This document shows positions 16,235 through 25,811 of a DNA stretch of 64,000 nucleotides, piece after piece. Source of the stretch: DATHKG01 sp035489435 (lineage in GTDB: Bacteria > Bacteroidota > Bacteroidia > Chitinophagales > Chitinophagaceae); the NCBI GenBank assembly GCA_035489435.1, contig DATHKG010000165.1; one strand, written 5' to 3'. The notes beneath the pieces are model-generated. The model was not told the origin of the DNA. It searched no databases and saw only the letters and a program-made list of their open reading frames with translations. The translations under genes and the position numbers were made by a program. The stretch's first letter is position 1, and each line of letters begins with the position of its first letter.

Positions 16235-18909
16235 TTAAAATAGCAGGTTATTATTAATTATATCCTGAAATGCCAGCTTAAAATCCTGGCCATAAATTTC
16301 ACGATACTTGGTAACAAATCTTTCGTAGGTCACTTTTGCCAATGCGTGCCGGCCCAGCGAAATTTGGGCGCGGCATTTTAAAATTAGCGCCTGTTCATTC
16401 AGTTCATCAAATAGAAATATCGTATTGGCTATCTGAACACGTGGTTCACCAGATTCATTAGTATTGAGCTCATGGGCAGCCTGGATGAGGCTATCTATGA
16501 GTTTGTTTGAAATTTCTGATTTAATATCATCCAGCCAATAGTAACTTTCGTTTTGTAGAAAGCCGCCTTTAGTGGCAATACCCAGCAATATATTCAACTT
16601 ATTTTCTTGCAGCACTGCATTTATTTTAAGATATTCAGCAAAGTCGATATAAACTTTGTCAGAGTCAAATGCGAAGGTCCAGCATGCACCTTCCTTTTTT
16701 ATAGTGCAATAACCTATTTTATCCAAAACGGTCTTTAGTTTAGCAATGTTTACGGCCCTGTTGTTTTTTGATTCATGTGCTACTTTTCCACTCCAGAAAT
16801 TTTCGTTGAGTTTGTCAAGTGAAACACCCTTTCCAAACCTGAGTGTATAAACCAGGATCATAAGAAAGAGTTCTTTTAAAAGTGGTGTAAATGCTTTGGT
16901 AAGATCATTTCCTTCCTTATCTAAAACAATGAAATCTCCAAACAACAAGATCTTTGCGCCAGTGGAATCTTCCTTATCAAAATTCGCGGGACCGCGGTAG
17001 ATGTGCATTGGTTCGACAGGTGCTCCCTTTATTGGCAGCGAAGCCTCGCGGGATGTGACCGCTTTATTTTTTCGCCTGAACAACAGGAAGAAAACCAGGC
17101 CAGTAACAATTAATGCAAGAATGGTTATTGCTGTAGTTTTATAGGCCTGTTTTATTCCCTGTCCGTTGGCAGGCACTGCAGGTGGAGACGCCGAGGCATT
17201 GGGCGGGTCTACGATTGTATAGACATTCACTATCGTTGCATCAGCCAGTTTCGCCAGTTGATCAGGCGCCAGATTTGATACATCTTCATAGCCACCCCCT
17301 TTGACATCATCGATCCTGAATAAAGTTACAGCCAGTAACACGCCTTTATTCTTGCATAAAAACAGATCGGTATAGGATTTAGAATCAAAAAAAGAATAGG
17401 AAAAGGAATTGCCAAGAAATTCATACTCAGGCTTATCAAGAGAACCTTTAATAAGCTGAAGAGTGGTGTTAAACTTATCTTTGGGATATACCAGCGCCAG
17501 ATAGGTGCGGTCTGAATCATTCACAATTAAAGAATTACTGAACACAAAATGTTCTGCCGGTGCTTCTAATGTGTAGCGTTTGGCAAACTTTTGATGCCTG
17601 ATATCATAACTGTATAAATCATAGAAATAACCTGGTGAGAGCATTTGATCACCGGATTCACTGCCGTAGCCGCCAATGATGAAGGCCGTGTCCCCTGTTT
17701 TGTTTACCCCTGCTGCCGCAAGGTAACGGGGCGCAAAAAAGTCGCCGGTCGTTTTAATGCTGTCCCAGGTATGTCGGTATAAATGATATTTTAGGATTGT
17801 ATTTTTATATTTGTTAAATCCGTAGCCGCCTAGAATATATAAGGAACTGTCAACAGCGGAAATAAATTTATTAGCATGCCAAAAAGCCGGAAGTCGTCCA
17901 TTACCGGTTAAAGATGAATTGTTTTTTTTAGCCACTACATCGTATTCAGATAGAGATTTGTTATCCGGGTAGAAGTTTAAAATTTTTTTCTCATTTCCAA
18001 AAAATAAAGCCTGGTTCCCCCTTGGTAGCTTTTTTCCAAAGTCAGACACCTGTGCTGTCAGCTTATCTTCGCCCGCAGAGTAGGTGTATAGTGAATCGTT
18101 GCCAATTGCATACAAATGCTCTGTTACAGGATCAAAGCTTATACTTGCATTACCTTTTACATGAAAGCTCAATTTCTTGCTCCAATTTGAATGGAGAGGG
18201 GCTATCCAAACCGGGTTACTTACTTTTGCTTCCATGCTACCGCTGCTATCAAAAAACGATGTTCCTGAGAACTTGTCTAACGGCCAATAGTAGTATGAAT
18301 TTTTATCTGTTACCCGTACATTCTTCAAGTCCATTGGCGGAATATCACTATTTCGAAATCCCTGGTATTGGTTGGCTCCAAAAAAAAATTTAATGCATCG
18401 ATCTTTAAGTTTCACTTGCTGACTACCTATTAAAGCATCGTTTACGTGCAGGCTTAATCCAAGGGACGTTGAATAACTTAACTTGATTTTGTTCCAGTTA
18501 AAAAAGTGGTCGCCAACTTTAAAACTTAAATTGGTAAAAGATCCCTTATAAACGATCTTAAAAAGCGTATCCCGATGTCAAACAACAAATCGATATTTTC
18601 GGAACTTTTATTAATCAGACGTAAAATATAACCCGAGTAACGCGCCTGCCCAGGAGTGAAATGAATATCAAAGTCAATAGAAAAGGCTTCTTTTAAACAA
18701 AGTGGTTGATGCGGGGTCAATTCAAGGGATGTCCTTTTTTCAGGTATCGTTTCCCTACTTGCAAAATGCAACCCATAAGTCTGCGCAGACAAAGGGCACA
18801 AATAAAATGAGACGAGGAATAAGTTTAAGAAGAACTTGTTTTTTATAAATGATTTTTTCTTTGACAAAATAAAGAATATTAAAGCGATCGGGAATATACG
18901 AACAACCAA
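16235..18909 (-). pseudogene. Membrane-spanning LamG/kelch sensor with cytoplasmic winged-helix (SARP-like) regulator, single frameshift
   Basis: The N-terminal piece (18909-18526; TTG start, a second TTG 15 codons in gives a cleaner signal peptide ending 'LCPLSAQ') holds half of a LamG-like domain. Near 18571-18573 one G seems lost: with GGGG the frame reads 'DIGDTLFKIVYKGSFTNLSF' and joins the 726-residue body. That body continues LamG, then kelch-like blades ('LYILGGYGFNKYKNTILKY', 'AFIIGGYGSESGD'), a membrane helix at about 427-449 of the body ('AITILALIVTGLVFFLLF'), and a cytoplasmic winged helix ('FTPLLKELFLMILVYTLR', 'NNRAVNIAKLKTVLDKIGYC') with a TPR-like tail ('NEQALILKCRAQISLGRHAL'). 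It is a one-component sensor, probably of glycan at the envelope, placed just upstream of susC on the same strand. Confidence 0.7.
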
Positions 18910-19229
18910 ATTTAAAGCGCACTACTCCTCTAAAAAATTATCTTTTATAATACTCCATTAGATTCGCATCTAAAAGTGAGTTCCTGAACTTACAACACAA
19001 TTTTTCAGGGAACAATGCCTGAAACCTATGCAAGCGGTTAAACAAAAACAGTATGGTTAAAAGCTAAGAAAAGGCGTAACTTTCCAGATACGTGAAGGAA
19101 CAATGTTCAACTTGTAAGAATTAGTTAGCGGCAACAGCCTTTTTAAACAGTTTAAAATAATTGATCTGCTTTCCTGGAATACAGATGTGTAGCAGATCAA
19201 GCATCTGTAAAATTATGGTCTAAGTATAG
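18910..19229. other. Intergenic region with two mutually exclusive hairpins
   Basis: 320 bp without a gene. TTGATCTGCT (19161-19170) and AGCAGATCAA (19191-19200) form a perfect 10-bp stem. TACAGATG (19180-19187) and CATCTGTA (19202-19209) form an 8-bp stem that uses part of the first loop, so the two structures exclude each other. On the minus strand the first hairpin is followed by ATTATTTT and may act as a weak terminator of the gene ending at 19230. Confidence 0.5.
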
Positions 19230-19793
19230 TTATTTCTTGTACTTGTCGTTTAAGCCAAGTCCGGCCAAAATCATCGGTGTCATTTTCTCCAGCCTTTCTT
19301 TTTTTGTTTCTTCCCTTTTGGCTGAATTGATATGCTCCATATATTCCCTTTGTTTGCCGGGCGTGAGTTTTTCAAATGCCGCCTTCATCGTCTTATTTTT
19401 TTTCAGTGTGGCGACCAGAAGTTCCGGCATCTCTACGGCTTCAGATTTTTGTGGCTTCCAAACCCGGCCCTCATCTTCATTTTTAACAGCTTCCTTTATA
19501 TATTCTTTTATTATTTTTTCGTTGATATCCGCTTTTGTGGTGAACTGCCAATGCTTTAACGCCTTTGTGTTTCCACCTTTTGCGCTCACCAAAACTTTGT
19601 ATTTGTCCTTTAAAAAAACTCCGTTATAAAACCAAAGTGAAAAATAATTTTTCAATCCGACAACAGCGACTACGTTTTTTCCCCGATGAGTATATACTTC
19701 AGTTCCCCATTTGATGGTTTCAGTCAGTCCTATACTAAGAAGGATTGATTTAAGCAGGCTTAATTCTTCTTCCCATTTATTGTTGGGTCCCAT
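19230..19793 (-). CDS. DUF1801 / YdeI-OmpD-associated family protein
   Basis: About 187 residues from the ATG at 19791-19793. A longer frame reaches back to 20027, but that would overlap the preceding gene by 74 bp and adds an atypical sequence, so I prefer the later start. The first part ('EEELSLLKSILLSIGLTETIKWGTEVY', 'GLKNYFSLWFYNGVFL') is a DUF1801 domain, an iron-chaperone-like fold of unknown job. The C-terminal part ('MPELLVATLKKNKTMKAAFEKLTPGKQREY', 'INSAKREETKKERLEKMTPMI') is the YdeI/OmpD-associated helical tail. Both parts are standard for this cytoplasmic family. A DUF1801-only relative is at 29296-29718. Confidence 0.82.
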   Translation of the reverse strand: MGPNNKWEEELSLLKSILLSIGLTETIKWGTEVYTHRGKNVVAVVGLKNYFSLWFYNGVFLKDKYKVLVSAKGGNTKALKHWQFTTKADINEKIIKEYIKEAVKNEDEGRVWKPQKSEAVEMPELLVATLKKNKTMKAAFEKLTPGKQREYMEHINSAKREETKKERLEKMTPMILAGLGLNDKYKK

Positions 19794-19953
19794 AAGCGAA
19801 TAATTATACGAATTTTCTTTAGCTAATTTATGAAATTCAACATTAAGAAGTCGTAATTCAGTGATTTGCTTTTTGGTCCATTCAATAAAAAAGACGTTGG
19901 AATAAAGATGCAGTAGAAATGCGGCTTCGATATAAAAGAAGATGTTATTTATG

Positions 19954-22158
19954 CTATACCGGGCTAATACCATGCAACGATAAAGGTATTTTTCTGATCC
20001 GTTTTCCTGTTGCGGCATATATGGCATTTAATACCGCCGGTACACCAAGTGGACTGGATATTTCGCCAACACCACCCGGTTTTTCTTCTTCTGTCTCCAC
20101 AAAACAAACTTCTATTGGCGGGCACTCATTCATCCTGAGTAATTTGTTTTGATGAAAGTTGGTTTGTACAGCGCGCCCGTTTTTGATTGGAAGACCACCA
20201 TAAAAAAGTGCGGTAAGGCTCCAGATGAGTCCACCGATTATCTGTTGCTCCACCCCGGAAGGGTTGATTATTTTTCCACAATCAACTGCTATAGTCATTT
20301 TATCGATGGCAAGTTTTTCTTCACGCATCGTAACCTCAGCAATTACCGCGCAGTAGCTATAAGCAAAGCTGCTGACTGCAATACCCTTGCCCTGACCCGG
20401 TTTAACGGGCTTATCCCATCCTGCTTTCTCCGCAGCCAGTTTCAAAACACGCATAAGCCTGAGACCGGAAAGAGGGATGGGATCTCCAATAAAAGTATCC
20501 TTTGCCTCGAGGAGCGATAAACGGAATGCTAAAGGATCCTTTTTAAGTTCTGCTGCTATTTCATCAATAAAACACTCACTGTAAAACCGTCCATGTCCAT
20601 CTACTCCTCTCCAGGCAGAAGATTGAACGAGTTCTTCCTGTATTAAATCTTCAAAGTCGAACCGGATATTTGGAATCTTATATGCCATAGAAGGAAGTTT
20701 GGGATCGGTATAACGTGCTGCCCAGGTATAAGTCCTTAATTCTTTTTCATACCAGGCATAAAGATTATTTTGTTCATCAAGTGCAACCTGGTATTCCATA
20801 TGCTGAAAAAGATGACCTGAATTACATTGATGTTCATCTTCCCTTGTCCAGATCATTTTCACCGGAACAGAGCCAGCTTCCCTGGAAATGAATGCTGCTT
20901 CCACAGCCATATCCGGATAATATCTTCTTCCGAATCCCCCGCCTGATGGATACAAATGAATTTTTATTTTGTCTGATGGAAAACCAAAGACACGTTGTAT
21001 TTCGCTGTCGATGAGATGCGGAGCCTGGGTACCAAGCCAGAACTCACAGCCATCCTCGCTTACATGTGCCGTACAATTAAGCGGTTCCATACAGGAGTGA
21101 AGCTGATGTGGAAACACATAGGAAGCCCGGATTGTTTTTCTGACATGCGCCAGGTCTGACATCGCATTCTCAGATCCTATGTAGCCGGTAGGATCAGTTC
21201 GGTGTGTTGCCCGCTGCCAGGCCAGCTTTTCAAAGTCTTCCGAATTCAATCGGCCATTAGGACCATCATCCCATTCTATGATCAGTTTCGCCTGCATTTG
21301 TTTTGCGGCCCAGAAAGAATCTGCCACAACGGCTACGCCCTCCCGAATATCATAAGGCATATAGGGTGCATTCAACTGCAGCCCGGCAATTGGCTTCGTG
21401 CTAAAAACTTTTTTGGCGCCAATTACTTTCATAGCCGCGGTGAAGTCAAACCGCTTCAATTTACCTTTGAAAACAGGGCATCGCGCAATGACCGCATATA
21501 ACATACCGGGCACTTTTATATCCAGGCCGTATTTTAGTTCTCCTGTAACAATTTTTGGATTGAGCTTTGCAGATTTTGATTTGCCGATGACCTGGTAACT
21601 CCGGGGTTCTTTCAATGTGACGACCACCGGGGCTGGTAATTTTGCAGCTACAGCGGCTAATTCTCCGAAGTAAAGTTTCTCGCCTGTTATCTTTTGATAC
21701 ACGAAGTGATTTGAAGCATAGCAGTCATTGGCAGAAATATTCCATTTTTTTGCTGCCGCCGCGATCAGCATCTCCCTGGCTGTGGCCCCGGCTTTTCGCA
21801 AAAGGTCCCATTGGTAAGTGATTGTACAGCTTCCTCCTGTATCATGTCCGCCATTCTTGTCGTTTTGATATTTTTTCATATCTGCATCTGGAAATCCGAT
21901 CTTTACTTTTTCCCAATCGGCACAAAGCTCTTCTGTGAGGATCTGTGCCATTGCAGTCGAAACACCCTGGCCCATCTCGTGCTTCACAAACTGGAACAAA
22001 ACATCTCCGTTCGTTTCTATTCTGATGAAATCTCCCAGGCGGATATCGCTCACCTGGTTAAAGTCTTGAAGCCAGATTTTACCGGCTAAAGATTCAAAGG
22101 ATAACATAAGACCACCACCTGCAAAAAAGGCTGAGCGGATAAAATTTCTTCTTTGCAT
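19954..22158 (-). CDS. Molybdopterin-binding large subunit of a xanthine-dehydrogenase-family oxidoreductase (IorB-like)
   Basis: 734 residues. It starts with a Tat-like leader, 'MQRRNFIRSAFFAGGGLML' (twin Arg), so export of the folded enzyme is likely. Moco-binding signatures include 'HEMGQGVSTAMAQILTEEL', 'SGGGFGRRYYPDM', 'SSAWRGVDGHGRFYSECFIDEIA' and, near the end, 'PGGVGEISSP' carrying the catalytic Glu (GxGE). The closest functional relatives are isoquinoline 1-oxidoreductase and periplasmic aldehyde dehydrogenase large subunits, which hydroxylate N-heterocycles or oxidise aldehydes. It lies 10 bp downstream of its [2Fe-2S] partner. No FAD subunit or cytochrome c subunit is adjacent, so the electron acceptor is unknown. 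Confidence 0.92.
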   Translation of the reverse strand: MQRRNFIRSAFFAGGGLMLSFESLAGKIWLQDFNQVSDIRLGDFIRIETNGDVLFQFVKHEMGQGVSTAMAQILTEELCADWEKVKIGFPDADMKKYQNDKNGGHDTGGSCTITYQWDLLRKAGATAREMLIAAAAKKWNISANDCYASNHFVYQKITGEKLYFGELAAVAAKLPAPVVVTLKEPRSYQVIGKSKSAKLNPKIVTGELKYGLDIKVPGMLYAVIARCPVFKGKLKRFDFTAAMKVIGAKKVFSTKPIAGLQLNAPYMPYDIREGVAVVADSFWAAKQMQAKLIIEWDDGPNGRLNSEDFEKLAWQRATHRTDPTGYIGSENAMSDLAHVRKTIRASYVFPHQLHSCMEPLNCTAHVSEDGCEFWLGTQAPHLIDSEIQRVFGFPSDKIKIHLYPSGGGFGRRYYPDMAVEAAFISREAGSVPVKMIWTREDEHQCNSGHLFQHMEYQVALDEQNNLYAWYEKELRTYTWAARYTDPKLPSMAYKIPNIRFDFEDLIQEELVQSSAWRGVDGHGRFYSECFIDEIAAELKKDPLAFRLSLLEAKDTFIGDPIPLSGLRLMRVLKLAAEKAGWDKPVKPGQGKGIAVSSFAYSYCAVIAEVTMREEKLAIDKMTIAVDCGKIINPSGVEQQIIGGLIWSLTALFYGGLPIKNGRAVQTNFHQNKLLRMNECPPIEVCFVETEEEKPGGVGEISSPLGVPAVLNAIYAATGKRIRKIPLSLHGISPV

Positions 22159-22168
22159 TTCAACGAAA

Positions 22169-22630
22169 TTATTTGGTGATTGATGCTGCTTTCTTAATTG
22201 CCAGATGGATGCGGTGATAAGTACCGCAACGGCACAAATTGCCTGACATGGCTTTTATTATTTCTTCATCTGTGGGCATCGGGTTTGCATTTAACAGTGC
22301 AACAGCACTCATAATTTGCCCTGCCTGGCAATATCCGCACTGGGGCACATCTTCTTGCTGCCAGGCTTGTTGTACAGCGTGGCTCCAGTAACTGGAAATT
22401 CCTTCAATGGTTGTCACCTGTCGGTTTTTGACAGCAGAAACAGGAATGGTGCATGAGCGTATGGCTCTTCCATCAAGATGTACGGTGCATGCACCGCACT
22501 GGCCGATCCCACAGCCATATTTTGTGCCGGTCAATCCTGCAAAATCCCGTATCACCCACAAAAGTGGCATCTCTGGAACAACATCAATATTATAGTTCCG
22601 CCCATTGATTTGAATGCTAATTAGTGCCAT
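22169..22630 (-). CDS. [2Fe-2S] small subunit of the molybdenum hydroxylase (IorA-like)
   Basis: 153 residues from the ATG at 22628-22630. A longer frame begins with TTG at 22672, but the ferredoxin domain starts naturally at 'MALISIQINGRNYNIDV'. The plant-type ferredoxin cluster ligands are in 'YGCGIGQCGACTVHLDG', and the second, helical cluster domain has 'PQCGYCQAGQIMSAVAL' and 'GNLCRCGTYHRI'. It passes electrons from the Moco site of the 19954-22158 product. The pair is likely one transcription unit. Confidence 0.93.
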   Translation of the reverse strand: MALISIQINGRNYNIDVVPEMPLLWVIRDFAGLTGTKYGCGIGQCGACTVHLDGRAIRSCTIPVSAVKNRQVTTIEGISSYWSHAVQQAWQQEDVPQCGYCQAGQIMSAVALLNANPMPTDEEIIKAMSGNLCRCGTYHRIHLAIKKAASITK

Positions 22631-22827
22631 CCGTATAAGTTTAACCTTTGAAACAAAACCTGCGATTGCCAATTTTAATTACAAAACAATAGGAAAATCG
22701 GGATCCTTAAACGGAGATTCGACGAGCTATCCTTCCTTGCGACAGAAGTGTTTTTTAAAAGACAAAAGGCGTTTGTCGTGTGGGTGTGATAAGGACTTAG
22801 AAAAAAATGATAATTAAAATCCTGTTA

Positions 22828-23553
22828 TCAGTTCTGAATGATATTTAACCGGGTAATCGCTTTAATGGTTTGATTTTTGTAGTTGCGCCCGATTGGAATT
22901 GTATGTCCGTTCACATTTATAGCCTGTGGAGTGAATGTGATAATATGGTCGAGTGGTACAATAAAAGATCTGTGGACACGAATAAATTTGTTTTCAGGAA
23001 GTTTTTTTTCGAGATAGCTGATCTTATTATAGGAGATGATTTCGTAGTTCAAAGTTTTTACACGCACATAATCACGAAGGCTTTCAATATATAATATATC
23101 CTTGAGGTAAACTTTAGTCATTTCGCGTTCCGCACGAAGGAAGATATAAGAAGCATTATAATCATGTAAAAGCTTGTAATTAATTTCATTTGTGTTTTCC
23201 GGTGCCATGAAGTTATATACCTTACTTATGGCTTTAAAGAAACGTTCGAAGGTGATCGGTTTTAGCAAATAATCAATCACATTGAGGTCGAATGCATCAA
23301 TGGCATAGTCCCGGTAGGCTGTTGTAAAAATCACCTTCGTTTTTGTCGTTAATGATTTCATGAGATCTATGCCTGTAATTTTTGGCATCTGGATATCGAG
23401 GAAAATCAGGTCTACAGAGTTACCCTGCAGATATGCCATTGCGTCTATCGCATTCGAACAAATTTTGGCCAGCAACAGTCCATCCAACCGTTCAATATAT
23501 GATTTGATCAACTCCGATGCCAGTGGTTCGTCGTCAATAATCAGGCAAGTCAT
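22828..23553 (-). CDS. LytTR-family response regulator
   Basis: 241 residues. The receiver domain (1-120) shows 'IIDDEP' acidic residues, the phospho-acceptor Asp in 'VDLIFLDIQMPKITGIDLM', 'IFTTAYRDYAIDAFD' and the Lys in 'YLLKPITFERF'. The C-terminal LytTR DNA-binding domain has 'KVYLKDILYIESLRDYVRVKT' and 'FIRVHRSFIVPLDHI'. It is separated by 9 bp from its histidine kinase upstream (23563-24615). Targets are not evident; the neighbouring molybdenum hydroxylase is only a guess by position. Confidence 0.95.
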   Translation of the reverse strand: MTCLIIDDEPLASELIKSYIERLDGLLLAKICSNAIDAMAYLQGNSVDLIFLDIQMPKITGIDLMKSLTTKTKVIFTTAYRDYAIDAFDLNVIDYLLKPITFERFFKAISKVYNFMAPENTNEINYKLLHDYNASYIFLRAEREMTKVYLKDILYIESLRDYVRVKTLNYEIISYNKISYLEKKLPENKFIRVHRSFIVPLDHIITFTPQAINVNGHTIPIGRNYKNQTIKAITRLNIIQN

Positions 23554-23562
23554 ATTATATAA

Positions 23563-24615
23563 TTACAATTTTATTTTGAGAACAACCAGGTAAGTATCTT
23601 CATTCACAATGTTGAGCTCGTGCCGGTCCTTATAAATCAGTTCCAATCTTTTTTTTACATTAGTCAACCCAATGCCACCGGAACTAACCACCCGGGAACT
23701 GGATTCTGCGCTGCATTTGCTGTTTTCGACTTTTATGATCAGCTGATTTTTACTGATTAAAATATTGATATTAACCCAAACCTTTCCAATATCATTCCCG
23801 AATCCATGCTTAAAACTATTCTCGACGAATGGCAATATCAGCAAAGGCGCAACTACAATATTTTCGATATTATCAAAGATATTCAGGGATACATCCAGGC
23901 GATCTTCATATCGTATCTTTTCGAGCGTGATATAGTTTTCGATGTACGCTACTTCCTTTTGCAAGGAAACCTCTGTCTTGTTGCTATCATAAAGCATATA
24001 ATTAAGTAGTTGCGATAACTTATCCACGATCTCAGGTGCTTTTTTCGATTGAGTTACTGTAAGCGCATAAAGATTGTTAAGCGTATTGAATAAGAAATGA
24101 GGATGAATCTGTGCCTTTAAGAATTGTAATTCCGCTTCCAGTTTTTCATTTCTCAACTGTTGTTTTTCCTGTTGGCTTTGATACCATTGCTTTCCGACAT
24201 GCAGGACCACCACTATTGCGACAACGGAATATACTCCAAAAGTCTCAATGATTACTTTCGGCAGATACCACAAACCGACATTCAGCCCGTCGGGATAATA
24301 AACGGGGTAAATGATTGTATAACTTACCAACCGTTGGAGGCATCCAAAGAAGACAATAGATAATAAAAGATAAAGGTAGAATCTTACTGACTTACTTTGA
24401 TACTGATACGTCTGTTTTACCAGGTATAAAGTAGCATAGGTGGCAACAATCTTTACAGGTAATGCCAAAGCGGCAATCTGTACCCTTGCCAGGGGATCAG
24501 TTTCAATGATAGCCGAAATAGGTCCATCATACAAATAGTAAGCAATCCAAAACAGCAGGTGTCTTAATAGCCTTTTGACCTGAGAGTAATCTGTAAAAAT
24601 GCGAAAAGCAAACAT
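23563..24615 (-). CDS. LytS/YehU-type sensor histidine kinase
   Basis: 350 residues. Four N-terminal membrane segments occupy about 1-155, a short coiled segment follows ('YQSQQEKQQLRNEKLEAELQ'), then the His_kinase domain with the phospho-acceptor His in 'FLKAQIHPHFLFNTLNNLYAL' and an HATPase domain ('PLLILPFVENSFKHGFGN' N-box, 'GGIGLTNVKKRLELIY' G-box). The extracellular part is very small, so the sensor is probably membrane-embedded. It forms an operon with the LytTR regulator at 22828. Confidence 0.95.
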   Translation of the reverse strand: MFAFRIFTDYSQVKRLLRHLLFWIAYYLYDGPISAIIETDPLARVQIAALALPVKIVATYATLYLVKQTYQYQSKSVRFYLYLLLSIVFFGCLQRLVSYTIIYPVYYPDGLNVGLWYLPKVIIETFGVYSVVAIVVVLHVGKQWYQSQQEKQQLRNEKLEAELQFLKAQIHPHFLFNTLNNLYALTVTQSKKAPEIVDKLSQLLNYMLYDSNKTEVSLQKEVAYIENYITLEKIRYEDRLDVSLNIFDNIENIVVAPLLILPFVENSFKHGFGNDIGKVWVNINILISKNQLIIKVENSKCSAESSSRVVSSGGIGLTNVKKRLELIYKDRHELNIVNEDTYLVVLKIKL

Positions 24616-24775
24616 GTAATTATTAATTGCAAAATAACTGTTTAGAGTCTTTATAGCTGATTATTTCGACGAACGGCATAATATTCCCACAAATCGTATT
24701 GCTGTACCCGTATTGCCTTTGTCCGGCTGGTTCTTTTAAAAACCAAATTATGCTGCAAACTGTCCTAACTTTATC

Positions 24776-25660
24776 ATGCTGTTAAACGCCAGGTGCATGA
24801 TAAACATCCAGGACTATATTAAGAATACCAACCTCTTTAAAAAGTTTGAAGTAGATGACCTGCTATTTATTGAAATAATTTGTCCGGTTGAAGAAGATGC
24901 GCAGGCAAATAATCTTTGGTGGGATAGTAATTTCTTTTCCTATGCAATCGCCGGCGAGATGGTATTGAAAACCCTGGAACGTGAATATGTTTTCAAGGCC
25001 GGTGATTGTATTTTCGCAAAAAAAGGAAGTATTCTTTCCGCTCAACATGTTATCCAGGAAGATTTTTGTGAGTTAAGGGTTTTTGTGCCGGATCAGTTTA
25101 TCAAATCTGTTTTCCAAAAGCATCAGATACCCGTTATTGGGGATTCGGATATTAAAACCGATTCAGTAATTCCTATCGGCAAGGATGAAGTCCTGGATAT
25201 TTATTTTCATTCCCTGCTTACTTATTTTCGCCAGGGTATTCCTCCATCTGTCACCTTATTGAAGTTAAAATTCGAAGAATTGGTGGTGACCATACTTTCC
25301 AATCAAATTCACCGGCCGTTGAAATGTTTTTTCAGTGAGCTGTGCAAATTAGAAAAGCCTTCCATTAAAGAAATAATGGAAGCAAATTTTTTCAGTAATC
25401 TTTCGCTGGATGAATTTGCGCGTTTATGTGCACGTAGTTTGTCTGTATTTAAAGATGAATTCAGGAATATTTTTCAGACAACTCCTGGCAAATGGCTGTT
25501 GGAAAAACGATTAGAATACAGCCGGTATTTACTTGAAGCCACGAATTTAAGCATAGATGAAGTTTGTGCAGTTTCCGGCTTTGAGAACCGGTCACATTTT
25601 AACCGGGTATTTAAAGGTAGATATGGCTGGACACCCGGCAGCGTGAGCAGGCAGAAATAA
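24776..25660 (+). CDS. AraC-family regulator with cupin-like N-terminal domain
   Basis: 294 residues. The N-terminal half is a small-ligand beta-barrel of the ExsA/cupin type ('YAIAGEMVLKTLEREYVFKAGDCIFAKKG'). The C-terminal AraC domain reads 'LSLDEFARLCARSLSVFKDEF' and 'LSIDEVCAVSGFENRSHFNRVFK', ending 'GWTPGSVSRQK'. Starts at 24776 or, less likely, at the Met at 24797. It sits 151 bp upstream of the haloperoxidase-like gene on the same strand, which is a plausible target. A second regulator of the same group is at 31952. Confidence 0.9.
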   Translation: MLLNARCMINIQDYIKNTNLFKKFEVDDLLFIEIICPVEEDAQANNLWWDSNFFSYAIAGEMVLKTLEREYVFKAGDCIFAKKGSILSAQHVIQEDFCELRVFVPDQFIKSVFQKHQIPVIGDSDIKTDSVIPIGKDEVLDIYFHSLLTYFRQGIPPSVTLLKLKFEELVVTILSNQIHRPLKCFFSELCKLEKPSIKEIMEANFFSNLSLDEFARLCARSLSVFKDEFRNIFQTTPGKWLLEKRLEYSRYLLEATNLSIDEVCAVSGFENRSHFNRVFKGRYGWTPGSVSRQK

Positions 25661-25811
25661 CCCCCTAAGATAAACTGCACAGCATCTTTTCCCGCCTTCT
25701 CAGCAACCTCATAATTTTTCAATCTCTCTAATTTTATGGAGTGTTTTTCTGTCGTAAAGAATCCCTGGTTCTTTAGCAGGTGCAATTCATGCTTCCAGTA
25801 AAATTGTTTTT

